Positions 23,650 through 36,339 of a stretch of 64,000 nucleotides of DNA are shown one piece after another (the first letter of the stretch is position 1; every line of letters starts with the position of its first letter). The notes beneath the pieces were generated by a model that was not told the origin of the DNA, did not search any database, and saw only the letters and a list, made by a program, of their open reading frames with translations. The stretch is taken from assembly GCA_024811115.1 (NCBI GenBank), contig JAKOGH010000833.1, positions 124,001-188,000 on the forward strand, read 5' to 3'. The DNA is from Terana coerulea. Taxonomy: Eukaryota > Basidiomycota > Agaricomycetes > Polyporales > Phanerochaetaceae. Made by a program: the position numbers and the translations under genes.

Positions 23650-24921
23650 GCTTGAGCGGAGTGAGATCTGAGCGTTGTGGTAGGTGAGTAAAGCTCGAAG
23701 GTCCCTTACTGGCCTCGTCGGAGTAAAGGGTACGCAGCTATATACCTTCGAGACTCGTCGGCTAGCCAGATTCATCCGCTCGTTGCGTCCGGTAACGCGC
23801 TATTAACCAATGCCCGCAGTAGTTCCCAAGCGTTGCATGTGGAGAGCTTGCGCGCGTTCACATCTAGGCGTGACCAGGCTGCGGCTCCGCTGGCATGAAG
23901 GCATGGTGCGGACGCTGAGTGCCCCATGAGGTGAGCGAACACAACTGGCAGTCGCGGAGATTTTATATCGGCCACAATTTTTGCAAGGTCGTCTTGAGGA
24001 ACTATCGGAGAGACGTTATCCCCACGCATCTAGTGAAGTCCAAAAAGGATGTTTTCTCTGCAAGCTCAGATGAGACATGTTCGGGTTCAGTAGGTCCACG
24101 CGCTTACTGCCCACTGCGCGTCCCCGTTTAGTGCGGCCACAAGCGGGACGCGCCTTGTAACTAACTCCCTACGGTGTTCGGGTATCGCGCTACTGAGAGA
24201 GCTTCAGGAAAACCTTGTACCGCGGTACCGGAGCGAGGATTTTCTGTGCCTTCTGACGATTGTCGACTGCGTAGGGGTTCATTGTCAGCACACATCGAAT
24301 GACTCGTCTCGGCGTCTTGATATTTTGCCGCTTTAGTACTCAATTGTGCGCGTGTGCGTTACATAGAGTGTAGGATGACTGGTGCACAAATGGTAACGTC
24401 GGCTAATGGAGATGAGATTGGCATGGAACGACTCAGATGATTAGCTGCGGGGACACTAGCTTGCGCAATGACTCACATACAGATTGGCTGCGGGAGAGCA
24501 ACCAGACCAGGGTTTACTACTGGTTTGTGGCGAGGTTATCGTCAACTTGTCGGAGCAAGCTAACGGAGACCTTGCCTGAATCCCTCTAAATCTCAAACCC
24601 GGCTGCGGCTCAGCCAGCATGAAAAGAATAGGCACCCGTACTATGATGTGCTGCAGCTTTTACGCAGCAGCAGAACTGGAGCTTTCCATGTTGCACACCG
24701 CAGCACAACGCTTGCATGAGTGGAGTATGTTCACGTTATGTTGCAGACATGCGCGTTTGAGGTCAAGTGGCAATGGGCGCTTGTACATATCGTCCTGGCG
24801 AACCGGCGCCCAAGGGTTCTAGCTGCATCCCCCATGTAACGCATACGGGCGTACATACTTGCACCTGTGCTAGAAGACACACGCTTCAATATTCAATACT
24901 TCATCGAGTACTGGGCTCGCA
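23650..24921. other. Intergenic, no supported gene
   Basis: About 1.3 kb with only short unstructured frames on both strands. Presumably includes divergent promoters for the Ser/Thr-rich gene and the 2OG oxygenase gene. Confidence 0.4.
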
Positions 24922-26380
24922 ATGTCTCTCGTCGAAGCAGCAGGGCAAGCAGATACCGCTTTCAGCCACATTCCTATCATGTACAGCTGGAAATCCCCTA
25001 CAGACCGATGTTGTGTATTGATAAAGCTTCGTCCATTGCAGAGACCTAACGAACATCGACAGTTCAGATCCTTCAATCAAGAGAGCTCTTGCTGATAAGA
25101 TACGGGATGCCTGTATTAACGTCGGATTCTTGTACGGTAAGTCGACGTTATTGAGCGCGATATCGTGTGGTTCGAGCCTTGGACTAACTAAACTTGACAT
25201 CGGATAGTGAAGGACCATGGCATACCTGAAGAAACCTTGAGCCGTGCCTTCATGGCATCCAAGGAGTTCTTCTCCATGCCTGACGAGAAGAAAGCCGAGC
25301 TAGATATCGCCAAGAACCCCGGATTCAAGGGGTACAACGCCGTTCTAGCCAGCAACAACGACCCGAATGGCGCCGGAGACATGCACGAGGGCTTTGAGTT
25401 TGGCTGGGAGGAGGTCGTACCCAAGGCCAATGACGAGAAGCGTGTTAACGACGGAGTCATGACCGGTGCAAACTCGTGGCCTGGCGATCTTCCCGGTTTC
25501 CGGGAGAATGTCCTGACTTACTAGTAGGCCATGTCCCCTTTAGTCTTCCTCCGCTCTTCCTCGTCCTAATATTTTGCATAGCCATGCTGCGGTCAACCTA
25601 GGCAAGAAGCTCTTCCCACTGTTTGCCCTAGCCCTCGATCTCCCCGAGGATTATTTCGACGATAAGGTACATTCCTCTGCTGATCGCTCAATGCTTTACG
25701 ACGTGACCATGGTACGGGATTGCTACAGACCAGGAATTCCGCCGCAATCATGCGCATATTACACTACCCACCTCAGACAGGACCAGTAGATGACCGCGTT
25801 ATAGGCATCGGCGCTCATACGGAGTGAGCTGCGCCTTCTCCACTCACTATGTGTCCAATTCACTGAATGACAGGCAGTTGGGAGGTAACTCCTGCAGCCT
25901 ACCAGTTTCATTCGGGTCATTGATTGACTCATTAGTGCTTCACCATTCTTTGGCAAGAACCCGAAACCCAAGCCCTTCAAGTCATGAACACGAACAACCG
26001 TTGGATCGACGCCCCTCCTATCCCTGGCACATTTGTGGTCAACCTGGGTGACCAATTCGCTCGCTGGACCAGTTCGTTCTCAACACCATACCCATGTGTG
26101 TGATACTCATGTGAACTTAGACGGCGTGTTCAAGTCCACGGTACATCGTGCGATTAACCGCAGCGGCGTTGAGAGGTACTCTATACCCCTCTTCTTTGGC
26201 ACAGATTACGATGTCAAGCTCGAGGTGCGGTGCATGTCTTTGTGGTGCATACAGACGCTGCTCAACTTTATTGTCTAGCCTATCGCCAGCTGTATCTCGC
26301 CGGAAAGACCGCCCATGTATGAAGTTGTAACGGCGGGTGAATATGTGAAGTCGAGGCTGCAGGCCACGTACGGACATTGA
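24922..26380 (+). CDS. 2-oxoglutarate/Fe(II) dioxygenase, IPNS-like
   Basis: Oxidative tailoring enzyme of the isopenicillin-N-synthase-like 2OG-Fe(II) group; substrate unknown. Start at 24922 gives MSLVEAAGQADTAFSHIPII, then DLTNIDSSDPSIKRALADK across an intron. The DIOX_N domain follows (VKDHGIPEETLSRAFMASK, FFSMPDEKKAELD, PGFKGYNAVLASNN), then FEFGWEEVVPKANDEKR, NSWPGDLPGFRENVLTYYH, FPLFALALDLPEDYFDDK and TRNSAAIMRILHYPPQTGP. Iron ligands: H and D of HTDWECFTIL and the H of STVHRAINR. The 2OG-binding Arg is in RYSIPLFFG. HTDWE is completed by a 7-nt exon at 25878-25884. The last exon reads PPMYEVVTAGEYVKSRLQA and ends TYGH. Faces the P450 gene with 190 bp between stop codons. Confidence 0.92.
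25878..25884 (+). other. 7-nt microexon in 2OG oxygenase gene
   Basis: TTGGGAG supplies the last base of Asp, then Trp-Glu of the iron-binding HTDWE. The flanking introns are 25824-25877 (GTGAGC to AGGCAG) and 25885-25935 (GTAACT to CATTAG). Skipping it destroys the conserved HxD-x-E-C-F-T reading. Confidence 0.8.
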
Positions 26381-26570
26381 TATCTGGACAAGCAAGGAGC
26401 AAATTCATCTATTGCTGCAGAATAGAGCCTATCAAATGGTGTACAGTGTTACTATACAAATACTAAGTGTAACAAATGGGGCCAGATACGAAAACGAAGA
26501 ACGGTGATTTATCGCGAACGAACGAAAACAAGACAATATGAACGACGAGGATCCAGCCTCACAACAAGGA

Positions 26571-28755
26571 TCAGTGAGCGGCACTCGGCCGGTACGGTGC
26601 AACAAGCAAGGGCAATTGGCTTCCCTCTTTCTCTTTACCGGCGACGTATGGGCGAGTGAGTACACTAGGACGTTTGTTTGTCAGCCTACGACGCCACAAA
26701 GTCGACAGGAGCACGTACACATTGGCTTTGCCGATTTTGTGCTCGGGAGATAGAGCAAAATGAAAGTTCGTGACAAGCGTGAAGAGGAACGATTTAAGTT
26801 CGATGATTGACATACGCATGCCAATACAGGCCTGAAAATCTGTCAGAGTCATCTATACATCTTGGAATGCAGCAAAACTTACACGCGGCCCAGCGGCGAA
26901 TGTAAGAGTATGGTTGTAAAGGCCAGGCAAGCTCTTGACGGTCTCGGGCAGATCGGTCCAGCGATCAGGACTAGTGAATGTCCCTCATTAATCTAGTGCA
27001 TGCGGGGAGAAAGAAGCGACGAACTCACTCGAAATTCCAGGCCGTTTCGCCCCAAAGCTCTTTGTCCAGATTGAACCCCTCAACCGGCACGTGTATGAAA
27101 GTTCCTTTCGGCACAAATAGCTGCTTCACGTCCTCTTCCATAACGGTACCGTCATACATCGTGTGCTTGATTGGGGACGATAGCGGAACAACGTCATCTT
27201 GCGTAGCCTCACGGATAGACGAATGCACCGGAGGAATAAGGCGGAGGGTTTCGCGGATGACGTTGTCGAGAAAGGGAAGTTCAGATATCTCGGCGTAAAG
27301 AGACTGAATCTCGTCTTGGCTAAGGGTCTCTACCGGCGCGGTGGGCGCAACGGAGAGTAGTTCGGCGCGTAGACGTTCTTGCATAGGTTGAAAGTGCGAT
27401 AGAAGGTAGAGTGTCCATGTTAGCGCGAGGGACGTCGTGTCGGTGCCTGCGAACATAAAGGTGTTGATCATGTTCAGGATGTCCTCGTCTGAAATGCGTT
27501 GTTCGGAGGGGATATCAACGGATGTATTCGACTTGACTGGGTGCCGTGTCAGTCGCAAGTTACTAACTAGATAAACAGCACTTACGAAGCAGAGATAGGA
27601 GGTCCTTTCCCTGATACACTTGGCCCTTTTCTTCGGCCTCCGATATCTTGCGTTTCTTCTCTTGTATGAGTGTACCGGCAACTCGGTGGATCACTTCGTG
27701 GCAATGATCGACAAATCGTGTTGTGTCATTAGGCTGAGGGTGATTCTCAGTCAAAGTTCCCGGCTATAGAAGTATTACACGTACGACAAGTCGATCGATT
27801 ATTGGCAAGTATGCTGAGACGATCGTTCGCCATCCACCTGATTGTTGAGAGATGGCAACCTCAAACATGTCTGCATAAGCCCGAAGGAGCTCGTTGTCTC
27901 CATTCTGGATGGCATTTAGCTCGTAATCAAAGCCTGAGGTGCATCTGGTTATATTCTGAACGTTCGGTGAAGTGCGTAGACTAACCTGCGGAGGCCATGA
28001 CGTCGAATGTTGCTCGACTCGCCCAACTGCAGACGTTGATAATATGTCCCCTCCCTGAGTCTGCCTCGGCTTCCTTCACTATCGATAGCCATTTCTTCTT
28101 CAGCTCAGTACCCTTGCTGAACACCAGGGGGATAAGAGCTCGCATGGTCTGGACAGAAAAGGCTGGCGCAGCTACGCGACGCTGTCGCTTGTGTGTTTGC
28201 CCTTCTGCAGAAAGCATTCCGAGGCCGATCAGCCCTGAGATGAGTTGACGGCTGGGCTTGGGCTTCTCGTAAACTGTAGTGTTCTGCATGACATGATTCA
28301 TGGTCACTGGATCGAGAGTGAACAGACGTTGGTCCCACTAGTCACACGCTAAGTCAACTACAGACATATCATTGGGGTGTACGCACTGGGAAAGGACCTC
28401 GAATGTAGACATTCCTCCCATAGTCCTTGACGAATCTGGCGTGCGTGTGAGGTGACCTACGCGGGCTGAATATTAGTTAGTAACCAAATTCTTGCACAGA
28501 TAGCGATGAATTGCGCCGTCATTACAGCACTATGCGCGTACGGACAGTCTTTGTCTAGAAAGTTAAAGAATTGGCGACGTACTCCATAACAAGTCCCATA
28601 TGCCTAGTCTCTAGCAATCTTCCGCTTGGAGGACCAGGCAGCTTCGTAATAGGATTCCACAATGGCCATATAAACACCCAATACACCGCGTATCCTACGG
28701 TAGCGAGGAGACTTGCCACGACAAGGCTGAGTATAGTAAGGGTAAGCGGGTCCAT
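26571..28755 (-). CDS. Cytochrome P450 monooxygenase
   Basis: ER-anchored haem monooxygenase; substrate unknown. Start at 28755 gives MDPLTLTILSLVVASLLATV, the membrane anchor, followed by the Pro-rich hinge ITKLPGPPSGRLL. Further blocks: NHVMQNTTVYEKPKPSRQL, GLGMLSAEGQTHKRQRRV (C-helix region), INVCSWASRATFDVMASAG, the I-helix oxygen motif AGTDTTSLALTWTLYLLSH, the K-helix ExxR in NVIRETLRLIPPVHSS, the PERF-like PDRW region, and the haem loop FAAGPRACIGMRMSIIE, which is split by an intron between GPR and ACIG. The tail reads KIGKANVVLTRPYVAGKEK and ends PYRPSAAH. All joins can be made in frame. Convergent with the 2OG oxygenase gene. Confidence 0.93.
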
Positions 28756-29428
28756 AGTAGTAGCATAAGAGATGTGTGAGAGATGCTGGATGGAGGGTCG
28801 GGGGAGGCTTTATAGCTACGGGAAGTAGACTATGATTCACTGCCGAGGCTGATGTTCAAGACGAGGTTCGGATGTCTGGACGCACAGAAAGAAGTGGAAG
28901 GACAATAAGGATGCGAAACATGGCTCAACATGATCGTGGTTGGGAACAAAAGCGCTTCAGTTTACTGGGCGCTTTGTACGTGGGGTGCGGATATTGATCC
29001 GAATCGTCCCAATTTGGCACTTCCCACGTGGTATTCAAATTGGGCGCTTGAGCTACATGCATATTGACTTTCGACGAGTTCTTCAAGGTTCTTACAGACA
29101 TCCACCCTCTATCTTCCCGCACTCGTCGATAACTAGGCCCAAGTTGTATCTGGGAAATTACACCACTACTATAACCTACTCAGCCAAGTCAGGTAAGTGT
29201 AATGTGTCTTCAAAGCATTAAGCCGCTGATGATCTCATTATTGCTTCAAGTAAACGCTCCTGAGGCGGCTGCAAAGAGGAGGTTTTGATTGAAAACTCAG
29301 AACGCATCGAACCGGGAGAAACAGTGTGTATCCACTCATTCCCATGACTTCATTGCTCAAGCATTCCAAAACAGACTCAAAAGCTTCATCCCCAGCGGTC
29401 TGCCCTGCAGTGATTACTACCCTACAGC
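28756..29428. promoter_or_regulatory. Divergent promoter region, P450 / PRMT
   Basis: The only intergenic space between the P450 and PRMT start codons, so it should hold both promoters. A palindromic CACGTG (E-box type) lies at about 29026-29031. No other element was recognised. Confidence 0.45.
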
Positions 29429-31567
29429 ATGTCCGCGTTCAAGCTCCCCACTCAACACCTCGAGAAAACTCGGGACCATGTCTCCGACGAAGGTAGCTCG
29501 AGCTCAGAGGAAGAGGAGGACAACACCTTTGACGACTGGGTCTCTGATTCAATGGAAAAGCAGCCATGCCGGTCATTATTCGACGACATCGTCCTGCCCT
29601 CCGCGGAAGAAGCAATCGAGCATGACAAGAAATCCTATGGATTTGATATTAACGAGGCATTCTCAAGACTAGGTATGAGTGGGGATGTCGTTCTATTAGC
29701 TAAGTTCTGCGAGTCTGAATATTGAGCGTGCAGTGTTAGACACTCACCAACGGATCCGATTGGTCAACTGGATACGCAAAGAGGTAAGTGCCATTAGAGG
29801 TATGGGCTTTGTTGTCATCTGAATCCAGTTCAATATAGAAACCCTCGCCAGCTGAAGCAACAGGTCTTACAGGCAAAGAAGAATTCCTACGAGCGGACCA
29901 GTACCTCCTCCCTGCAGTCGCTGATGACCCCTTGCTACGTAAGTCGATACCGTTTGTGCAGTTGTGGGATTGCTAAGCATATCCTAGAGCTACAGTCGGA
30001 AGAATGGTCGGACGACGAGGAACTCGTCAATAATACCGAAGCACCCCGTGACCTTCAAGACGCGACACGGAAGATCCATGCTCTCGAGCATGCTCTCCAT
30101 AAAGCTCAACAGGATCTTGCTGACTACCGCGGCTTTGTCGGAGACCGGCTGAATTTGGCAGGCCTGGCAGAGGCTCTGAAAGAGCCAGAGGAGTCGACGT
30201 CTACACACGTAGGGCAACCTTTGCGCGATGATGATTCGCACTATTTCCAGAGTTATGCAGAGAACGGTACGCATATATTCTTTGTTTTTGTCCCTCCGAC
30301 TGACTGCATGCATGCTAGACATTCACTCTGTCATGATTAACGATAAAGTCCGCACGGCGACCTACGCCAAGTACATTTCGTCATCTCCAGAAGTATTCAA
30401 GGATGCCATTGTTCTGGATGTTGGCTGCGGTACCGGTATTTTGTCGTTGTTTGCAGCGCGTTCTGGAGCGAAGCGAGTTTTCGCCGTGGATGCCAGTGAG
30501 ATTGCTGAGAAGGCAGATGCAAATGTGAAGGCAAACGGCCTTGAACATGTCATTACGTGCGTTTCATCCAGCTCGCATTCCATTCGAACTCACTGATCCG
30601 ATTACCCAGGGTGATACGAGGCAAAATTGAGAACATAGAACTTCCTGACGACATCAAGCAAGTGGATGTTATCGTTTCAGAATGGATGGGCTACGCGCTG
30701 CTGTACGAATCCATGTTGGACTCTGTGCTTGTTGCTCGGGATCGTTTCCTTCGCCCGGACGGTGTGATGGCCCCAAGTCAGACTAGGATGGCGCTTGGTC
30801 TGTGCGATGCAGCGGACATCTTCAAGGAACGTGTAGGGTTTTGGAGTGATGTCTATGGTAGGCTGCCCTTTTCTTCAAGCCATTCCCGCAAACTGACTAC
30901 GCGCAGGCTTTGACCTGTCCGCGATGGCGACAAATGTCTACGACGACGCCATCGTCGACGTCGTCGGCCCGGAAAGCATGGTCAGCGCTCCGTACATCAT
31001 CAAGGATCTTCACCTTCACGAGGTCACCGCGCGCCAACTCGATTTCTCGAGTTCATTCAAACTCACTGCCAACTGCGAGCGGCGAACGAAGATCAAGGCG
31101 CTCGTGTTGTACTTCGACACATTCTTTTCACGGAGGACGGCAAGCCGGTGTCTGAGGATACTAACGTCTACCATGTGGGAGAGGGCGATCCGATCCTGGC
31201 TGAGGTCTGGCCAGTCGGCGGAAGACGGCACATGACGCGGCGTATGAGCTCGGGTGAGGGCCTCAAGCCGCGCGCACCGAAGGTTATTAGCTTCAGCACT
31301 GGTCCCCTGTCGGTGCCGACGCACTGGAAGCAGACGCTGTTCCTTCTCCGCGAGCCCATCGTGGCCGATGAAGGTATGTTCACATTTTTCCCAGCCGAGC
31401 GCCACAATGACCGTTATGCGATAGGCACTATCGTGCAGGGTACATTCAAGTGTCGCAAGAGCACGGACAACTCTCGGGAGTTGGATGTAGAGATCCACTA
31501 CACTGTGCAAGAGAGCGAAGAAGAGAAGCCGAGCGAAGTGATAGTGCAAACGTTCAAAGTACGATAG
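29429..31567 (+). CDS. Protein arginine N-methyltransferase (PRMT3 type)
   Basis: SAM-dependent type I arginine methyltransferase resembling PRMT3. The N-terminus MSAFKLPTQHLEKTRD is followed by an acidic run and PCRSLFDDIVLPSAEEAIEH, the position of the PRMT3 zinc finger but with few cysteines left. A linker with a coiled coil (IHALEHALHKAQQDLADYR) precedes the catalytic core: MINDKVRTATYAKYI, motif I VLDVGCGTGILSLFAARSG, AVDASEIAEKA, the double-E loop SEWMGYALLYESML, and the THW loop VPTHWKQTLFLLREP. The last intron is 31374-31424, restoring DEGTIVQGTFKC; the end is QTFKVR. At the T-run 31125-31128 the frame slips: FDTFF continues as TEDGKPVSEDTNVYHVGEGD only one frame over, without splice signals. 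A missing T is the simplest explanation. Confidence 0.92.
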
Positions 31568-32465
31568 GCAGAAGAGAGTTGACCAAAACAAAATGTACAT
31601 GTGCGTATATCTTGAAGTGCTCGGGATCCTTTACCGCTTCACATTCTGTGCCTACCGGGGGTCCGTTTAAAGTACCAGTGCCGTTTTGGTATTCGTTCTT
31701 GCGTTCATTACAATGGCTATTTGATGGTAATTTGACTTACCGACATGGCGAGATTTATGTTTTGGGGCTCTTTTCTCTAATGCTTTCACGTGGTATGGAT
31801 ATCAGAGACGGACTACTAAACTTTTCTAGGCTAATTCATACGTGGTGCGAATTTTGAGCCTAAAGTATACTAAAGGTCAGTGCGCTCAGTGATTATATTG
31901 CTGCGAGGGAATTGTCATCGTTTGTTATAGGCTGCGCACCATGTCAACTTCACCACCACATGCCTGACTGCTGGCAGAGCTTAGTACTCTACCACCAATA
32001 ACCGTGATGTATGATTGTCTTTAATGTCAATCATAACCGTTCAGTGAGTGAAGCAACAAATGAACAGTAGATTGTTTGATTGACGCATGGTTGATTATCT
32101 CCGTTGTCTCTTGAATAGCCAGCCACCATCGCTGCCGTACATGGTTTACTCGGTAACGAGCGATGATGATGATTGCTGCCCCTTCAGCGCGCAGCAATGT
32201 GCACTTAGATGGCTCATGACTCTTATCGACCTGGCGACACCAAGTCAGATCGTGTGTATCCATCTGCTCAGTAATAGTGACAACAGTGATCCCAGTCTGC
32301 CGAGATTACGCGTTCTTAGATTTCGTACCTTGTAGCATTGCCTCCCATTGTTAGCCGTCGGCCTGCATCAACGTCGTATATCTAATATTGGTCGCCAAAG
32401 CTAAACAGGTGAGTATATATTCCGATGCATCCTTGGCATACCTTCCACTCACTATCGCAATCACC
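31568..32465. other. Intergenic, no supported gene
   Basis: About 900 bp between two plus-strand genes. No motif-bearing frame. The 70 bp before the cupin start are pyrimidine-rich. Confidence 0.4.
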
Positions 32466-33111
32466 ATGTCCGCGCCCTCTACCAATCAGCTCCCTAGCGT
32501 CCGTCGCGTTGTGACTGGACACACGCCTGACGGTAAAGCCATCGTCGCAGAAGACGCTATCGTCACCCCAAGGCCCTTTAACCGCTCGCCGACGCTCGGA
32601 TCTGACTTCTACTGGACGGATACCTTCCCAGCGAGTAATGACGGCGAATTCGTGGACCTGGTTAAGGAGCATGACACAGACATCATCAGCCCGAGTGGCA
32701 GCGTCTTCCGCTCGGTCGATCTTCCACCTGGAGCAGCATCGGTACGCCCGTGATTCCTCGATCCCGACAAAAACAGAACCCGCAGCTTACAATGTTCCGC
32801 AGCCCTTCCATCGCACCGTCTCCCTTGACTATGCTATCATCATGAGCGGAACTCTCACGATGGTACTCGACGATGCCAAGACAGTCACCCTTCGCGCCGG
32901 CGACGTGCTCGTGCAACGCGGCACGATCCACGGCTGGCGTAACGAGACCGACCAGTGGGTGCGCATGTACTGCGTCCAGCTTCGTAAGTCCATCGCACTA
33001 TTCGATTGTAGTGGGGTTTGGCTGATGATACACGGTTCGACAGCTTCTGAAACGGTGAAGGTGGGAGACAAGGAGCTAGGCCTCGAGTTCCGCCCTCCAG
33101 TCAAGCCTTAG
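32466..33111 (+). CDS. Cupin-domain protein
   Basis: Three-exon gene for a small (about 175 residues) single-domain cupin of unknown substrate. Start MSAPSTNQLPSVRRVVTGHT; the pre-domain region includes PRPFNRSPTLGSDFYWTD. The barrel follows across an intron ending TTCCGCAG: PFHRTVSLDYAIIMSGTLTM, VLDDAKTVTLRAGDVLVQRG and TIHGWRNETDQWVRMYCVQL. The first His (PFHRTVS) and the GTIHGW histidine occupy metal-ligand positions usual for cupins. The last exon, after GTAAGT...GACAG, ends LEFRPPVKP. Related fungal cupins occur near secondary-metabolite genes, but no biosynthetic core enzyme is seen here. Confidence 0.88.
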
Positions 33112-33474
33112 TCTATAGTGAACATGCGCCTGCGCACCTTGCAACCTATACGATCGATGCCTCTATGTAGCTGTAAATCTCAATTGGACTATTGTGTCGA
33201 AGTGCCATCGTAGTGTTTTCAGTGTTCAGTGCTAAGTCAACGCACACTACTCGACATATTCCGTGCCCTTTCCCTCGCCATTTACCTCGTCCACCTCTGT
33301 GAATTACCCCAGGTTGAAACATCTCTATCCTCTCTTATAATTATTTACACGTCATGGATCAAGGTCATGCCATAATTCTGCAGCAGTTTCACAAGTAGTA
33401 GTATGCGTGACAAGTACCAGCAAACTCCGCGAGTGCAAGGGGAGATCGAAACAAACATGGCGCGCTCTAAAACT
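33112..33474. other. Intergenic, no supported gene
   Basis: 3' sides of the cupin and of the first RRM/J-like gene (convergent). Nothing recognised. Confidence 0.4.
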
Positions 33475-36339
33475 TCATTTTGATTTAGATGCCAACCATA
33501 GCGGAGTTATGGCTTGGGCGACGATGTTGCCCGCTTCTTCCAGACGCTTTCGCAGCTCGTCGTCGAGAACAGTGTTTAGCAGTCCCCGAGACTTCCACTT
33601 GTCAGGGTGGAAACGCCGATGAGCCTTCTCCACCATTGTCTTATACTCGCCCCATGCTAGCAGTCGCTCAGCAGTTGTGAAGTACTCCTCGACGGCACTC
33701 CATTCCACATGGTCTGGCGCAAGGTTGTATGGCGAACGCAAGACTGGCCAAGGGACGCTTTCGAACGTGAGGGGCTGATTCTCGGAGAACTTAATCTCGT
33801 CGAACTCGATGCTGACGGCTTGGAACCGCTTGATCCCTCGCTCCGGCGACCACATCAGCGGATTGTTGGACATCCGCCACTGGACGGAGTCACGCTGCCA
33901 GCACCGATTCCGCTCCCGAGCTGCTGCGTCGTCGTATCGTTTCCGTCGGTCCACCCCCGCTGCGTCTCCTCCTGTGCCTTCCGCTCACTCTCTTCTCTCG
34001 CCAGCCTCGCCTCCTCTTCTCGACTCCGTCGCTCCGCCTCCTGTGCGAGTCGTACCGTTTGCTCCTTCTCGCGCCTATCCGCTGCCTCCTGCGTCCGCAG
34101 AGCGTTCATCTTCCTAACCGATTCCGCAAGCGCATCCTGTCGCTCGGCTTCCTCTCTCCGCGCAGCCCCCTCGCGATTTCTGCGTTCCTCCTCCTGGTGC
34201 CGCACCTCTTCTCGCCTTTGGACCTCTTCCTCACGTCGTCTTAGTTCCTCTTCTCGTCTCCCGAGTTCTTCCTCCAGCCTTCTAGCCTTCTCTTCCATGC
34301 GACGAGCTTCGTCCTGCCGTCTGTTGATTTCTTCGTGCCTCCTTGCCACCGCTTCCGCTTCCATTCGCTTCTCCTCTTCTCGTAGTCCACGCATATCATC
34401 CTGCTTTCGCTGCTCTTCTCGCTGGCGCGCCAGGGCTTCCTCCGCATACCTCATCTGCTTCGTGGCTCCGCGTCTCCCGCGCCAAGAGGCGCTGGCGTAA
34501 CTTGGGTTATCGTGCTGTGCAGCGGAATGTGGCTGATCCATCGCGTCGGTTCGTCCATTGTTCTCCTTCTGCGTGTAGTCTTGTACGCGTGTGGGAGACT
34601 CTGTTTGGCCCCGCAACTCTTGCAGGGCTTTCGCAGCGTTTTCCCTCAAAGTTCGTTTAGTCTGGGAGGCTTGAAACGCTGTCAGAAGACGCTGGCTCGC
34701 TTCTTGTCCCCTCTGCGCGGCAGAGTTCTTCGCTTCCAGGCTCATCACGACCTGCTGGATTGTCTGGGATTGCCGCTGCTTTGGCCTCCTGGAGGACTCC
34801 GCTCGGCCTCCTTCACAGCCTGATCAGCATCTGGATTGAGAAGTCTTGGCTGTGTCGTAGTCTGCATCCGCACTGGCGAGCTGCTGTTGAGCGTCGCGTT
34901 CTGCCTGCTCCGCGTTCTCATGCTCCTCTAGCGCTAGCCGTTCCGCCTCCTCAGCCACGAGAAGATCCCATTCGGCCGTCTCGACAGCGTCGCGATGACG
35001 AGCCTCTTCTTCCGCGGCTGAGTTATCGGCATGAGCTCGCTCGAAGTCAGAACTGCTGCTTGACTCTTCCGTAGTTCCACTTGCTGATGAAAGGTCAGCA
35101 GGCTGCAATGTTCAAAAGCGAGCGCGTTAGCCATCAGAAATAAACCCAACCGCCCGACCGGGCGTATGTACTCACAGTTGTTTGAGTCTGCTGCGTTGAA
35201 GGGACAGATGGCGGCATCTGTTCTGGTCGGGATGTTGCCGGCCGGCGGAATGTATCCTGGAGTTTGGGCTCATGGTAACGAACGGATACCACGTTATCTC
35301 CCACCTTCGTGCGATTCACTGCCTCGAGGGCTCTAGCAGCTGCACTAAGATCAGACCATTGAGTCTATAGTGAAAAGTGACGATTGCGCACCCTCATCCG
35401 TGCTGCGGAAGGATATGAAGCCGTAAGCATCTGACTGCCCTGCTTTAAATATCCGCGTGCTGGAGAACGGAGACATGTTTAGCAATTTCAACGAAGGCGA
35501 TGGATCCCCACGTACTCTGTTATTTGACCGTACTGTGGATCGTGATAATCAGCGCCACTGGGGACATCTGTGACAACGCTGCGACATACCGCGGCAAAGG
35601 CTCCCGCGCAGATTTGCCCGCTTCCATGTGCTTCCAAACTTCTGTTGGAGTTGAGAAACTGGGAAAGTGTTGCAAACATCACAGGGTATAGCTGGCTTAC
35701 CGAACAAAATAACTCGCATGGATCGTAAGTCCGAAGACTAAACGGAGTCACAGCAGTCAAGGAAGGGTGCAACTCGCGAGCTTGCGTCCTCGCATACTGA
35801 GCGGACATTTCATCCCAATATAGGAGGGCACAAGTCCGTTGCGGAGGGCCCACATTGACGTTGACCCGAACAGACACAAGCGGGCCTGCTTTACGAAACC
35901 AAGTGAAGAGCTGCTGTGGCGTCGCGCTTTGTACTTCGTGTTCGACATGTCGGCCGGCGCCTTTGACATATTGAGATAGAATGGGGTCCTCTGGTAGGGT
36001 GCTATCGAGTGTTGGTAGATGCGACAGAACCAGAGCGAATCGCGGTTGGATCCCGGGAATCACTGCACCGTAAAGCGTTGCCAGGGCCATCTCAGCTATT
36101 CAGATGGTTTAGAAAGCCAGTTTAGGTTATGATCGCTAACACTAACCATGGAAGACGCTAGCAAATTCAACCTCCCATCGTGTTCGACCGTTTCCCGTCT
36201 TCTTTCCACCCGACCGAACGGTGCCGCATGCCCCAAAGACTTTGCGCAAGTCTATCCATTTGAGGCTGGGAGGTACATCTGCTACGTATAGCGTCGAGTT
36301 GGTCAGGAGAGGATGAGGTGTATCGCGGATGTTCGCCAT
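33475..36339 (-). CDS. RRM / coiled-coil / J-like protein, copy A
   Basis: Large unusual protein, function unknown. N-terminus: an RRM-like domain starting MANIRDTPHPLLTNSTLYVA and including DVPPSLKWIDLRKVFGACG; after a GT-AG intron (about 36090-36140), AEMALATLYGAVIPGIQP. A second RRM-like part includes FTWFRKAGPLVSVRVNVNV, YGQITE and AARALEAVNRTKVGDNVVS. Then a long Arg/Glu-rich coiled coil (for example RRLEEELGRREEELRRREEE). The C-terminal block has FDEIKFSENQPLTFESVPWP, EYKTMVEKAHRRFHPDKWK and GNIVAQAITPLWLASKSK; HPD recalls the J-domain motif of DnaJ proteins. Frame breaks: at the C-run 33954-33958 and around 34750-34840. The next gene upstream (37165-39763) is a clear paralogue. RNA binding is inferred from the RRMs; Hsp70 interaction is speculative. 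Confidence 0.7.

Noticed and set aside
31374..31424. Continuous reading through the last PRMT intron as a family insertion
   Set aside because: Clean GTATGT...GATAG splice signals restore DEGTIVQGTFKC, which is the expected sequence.
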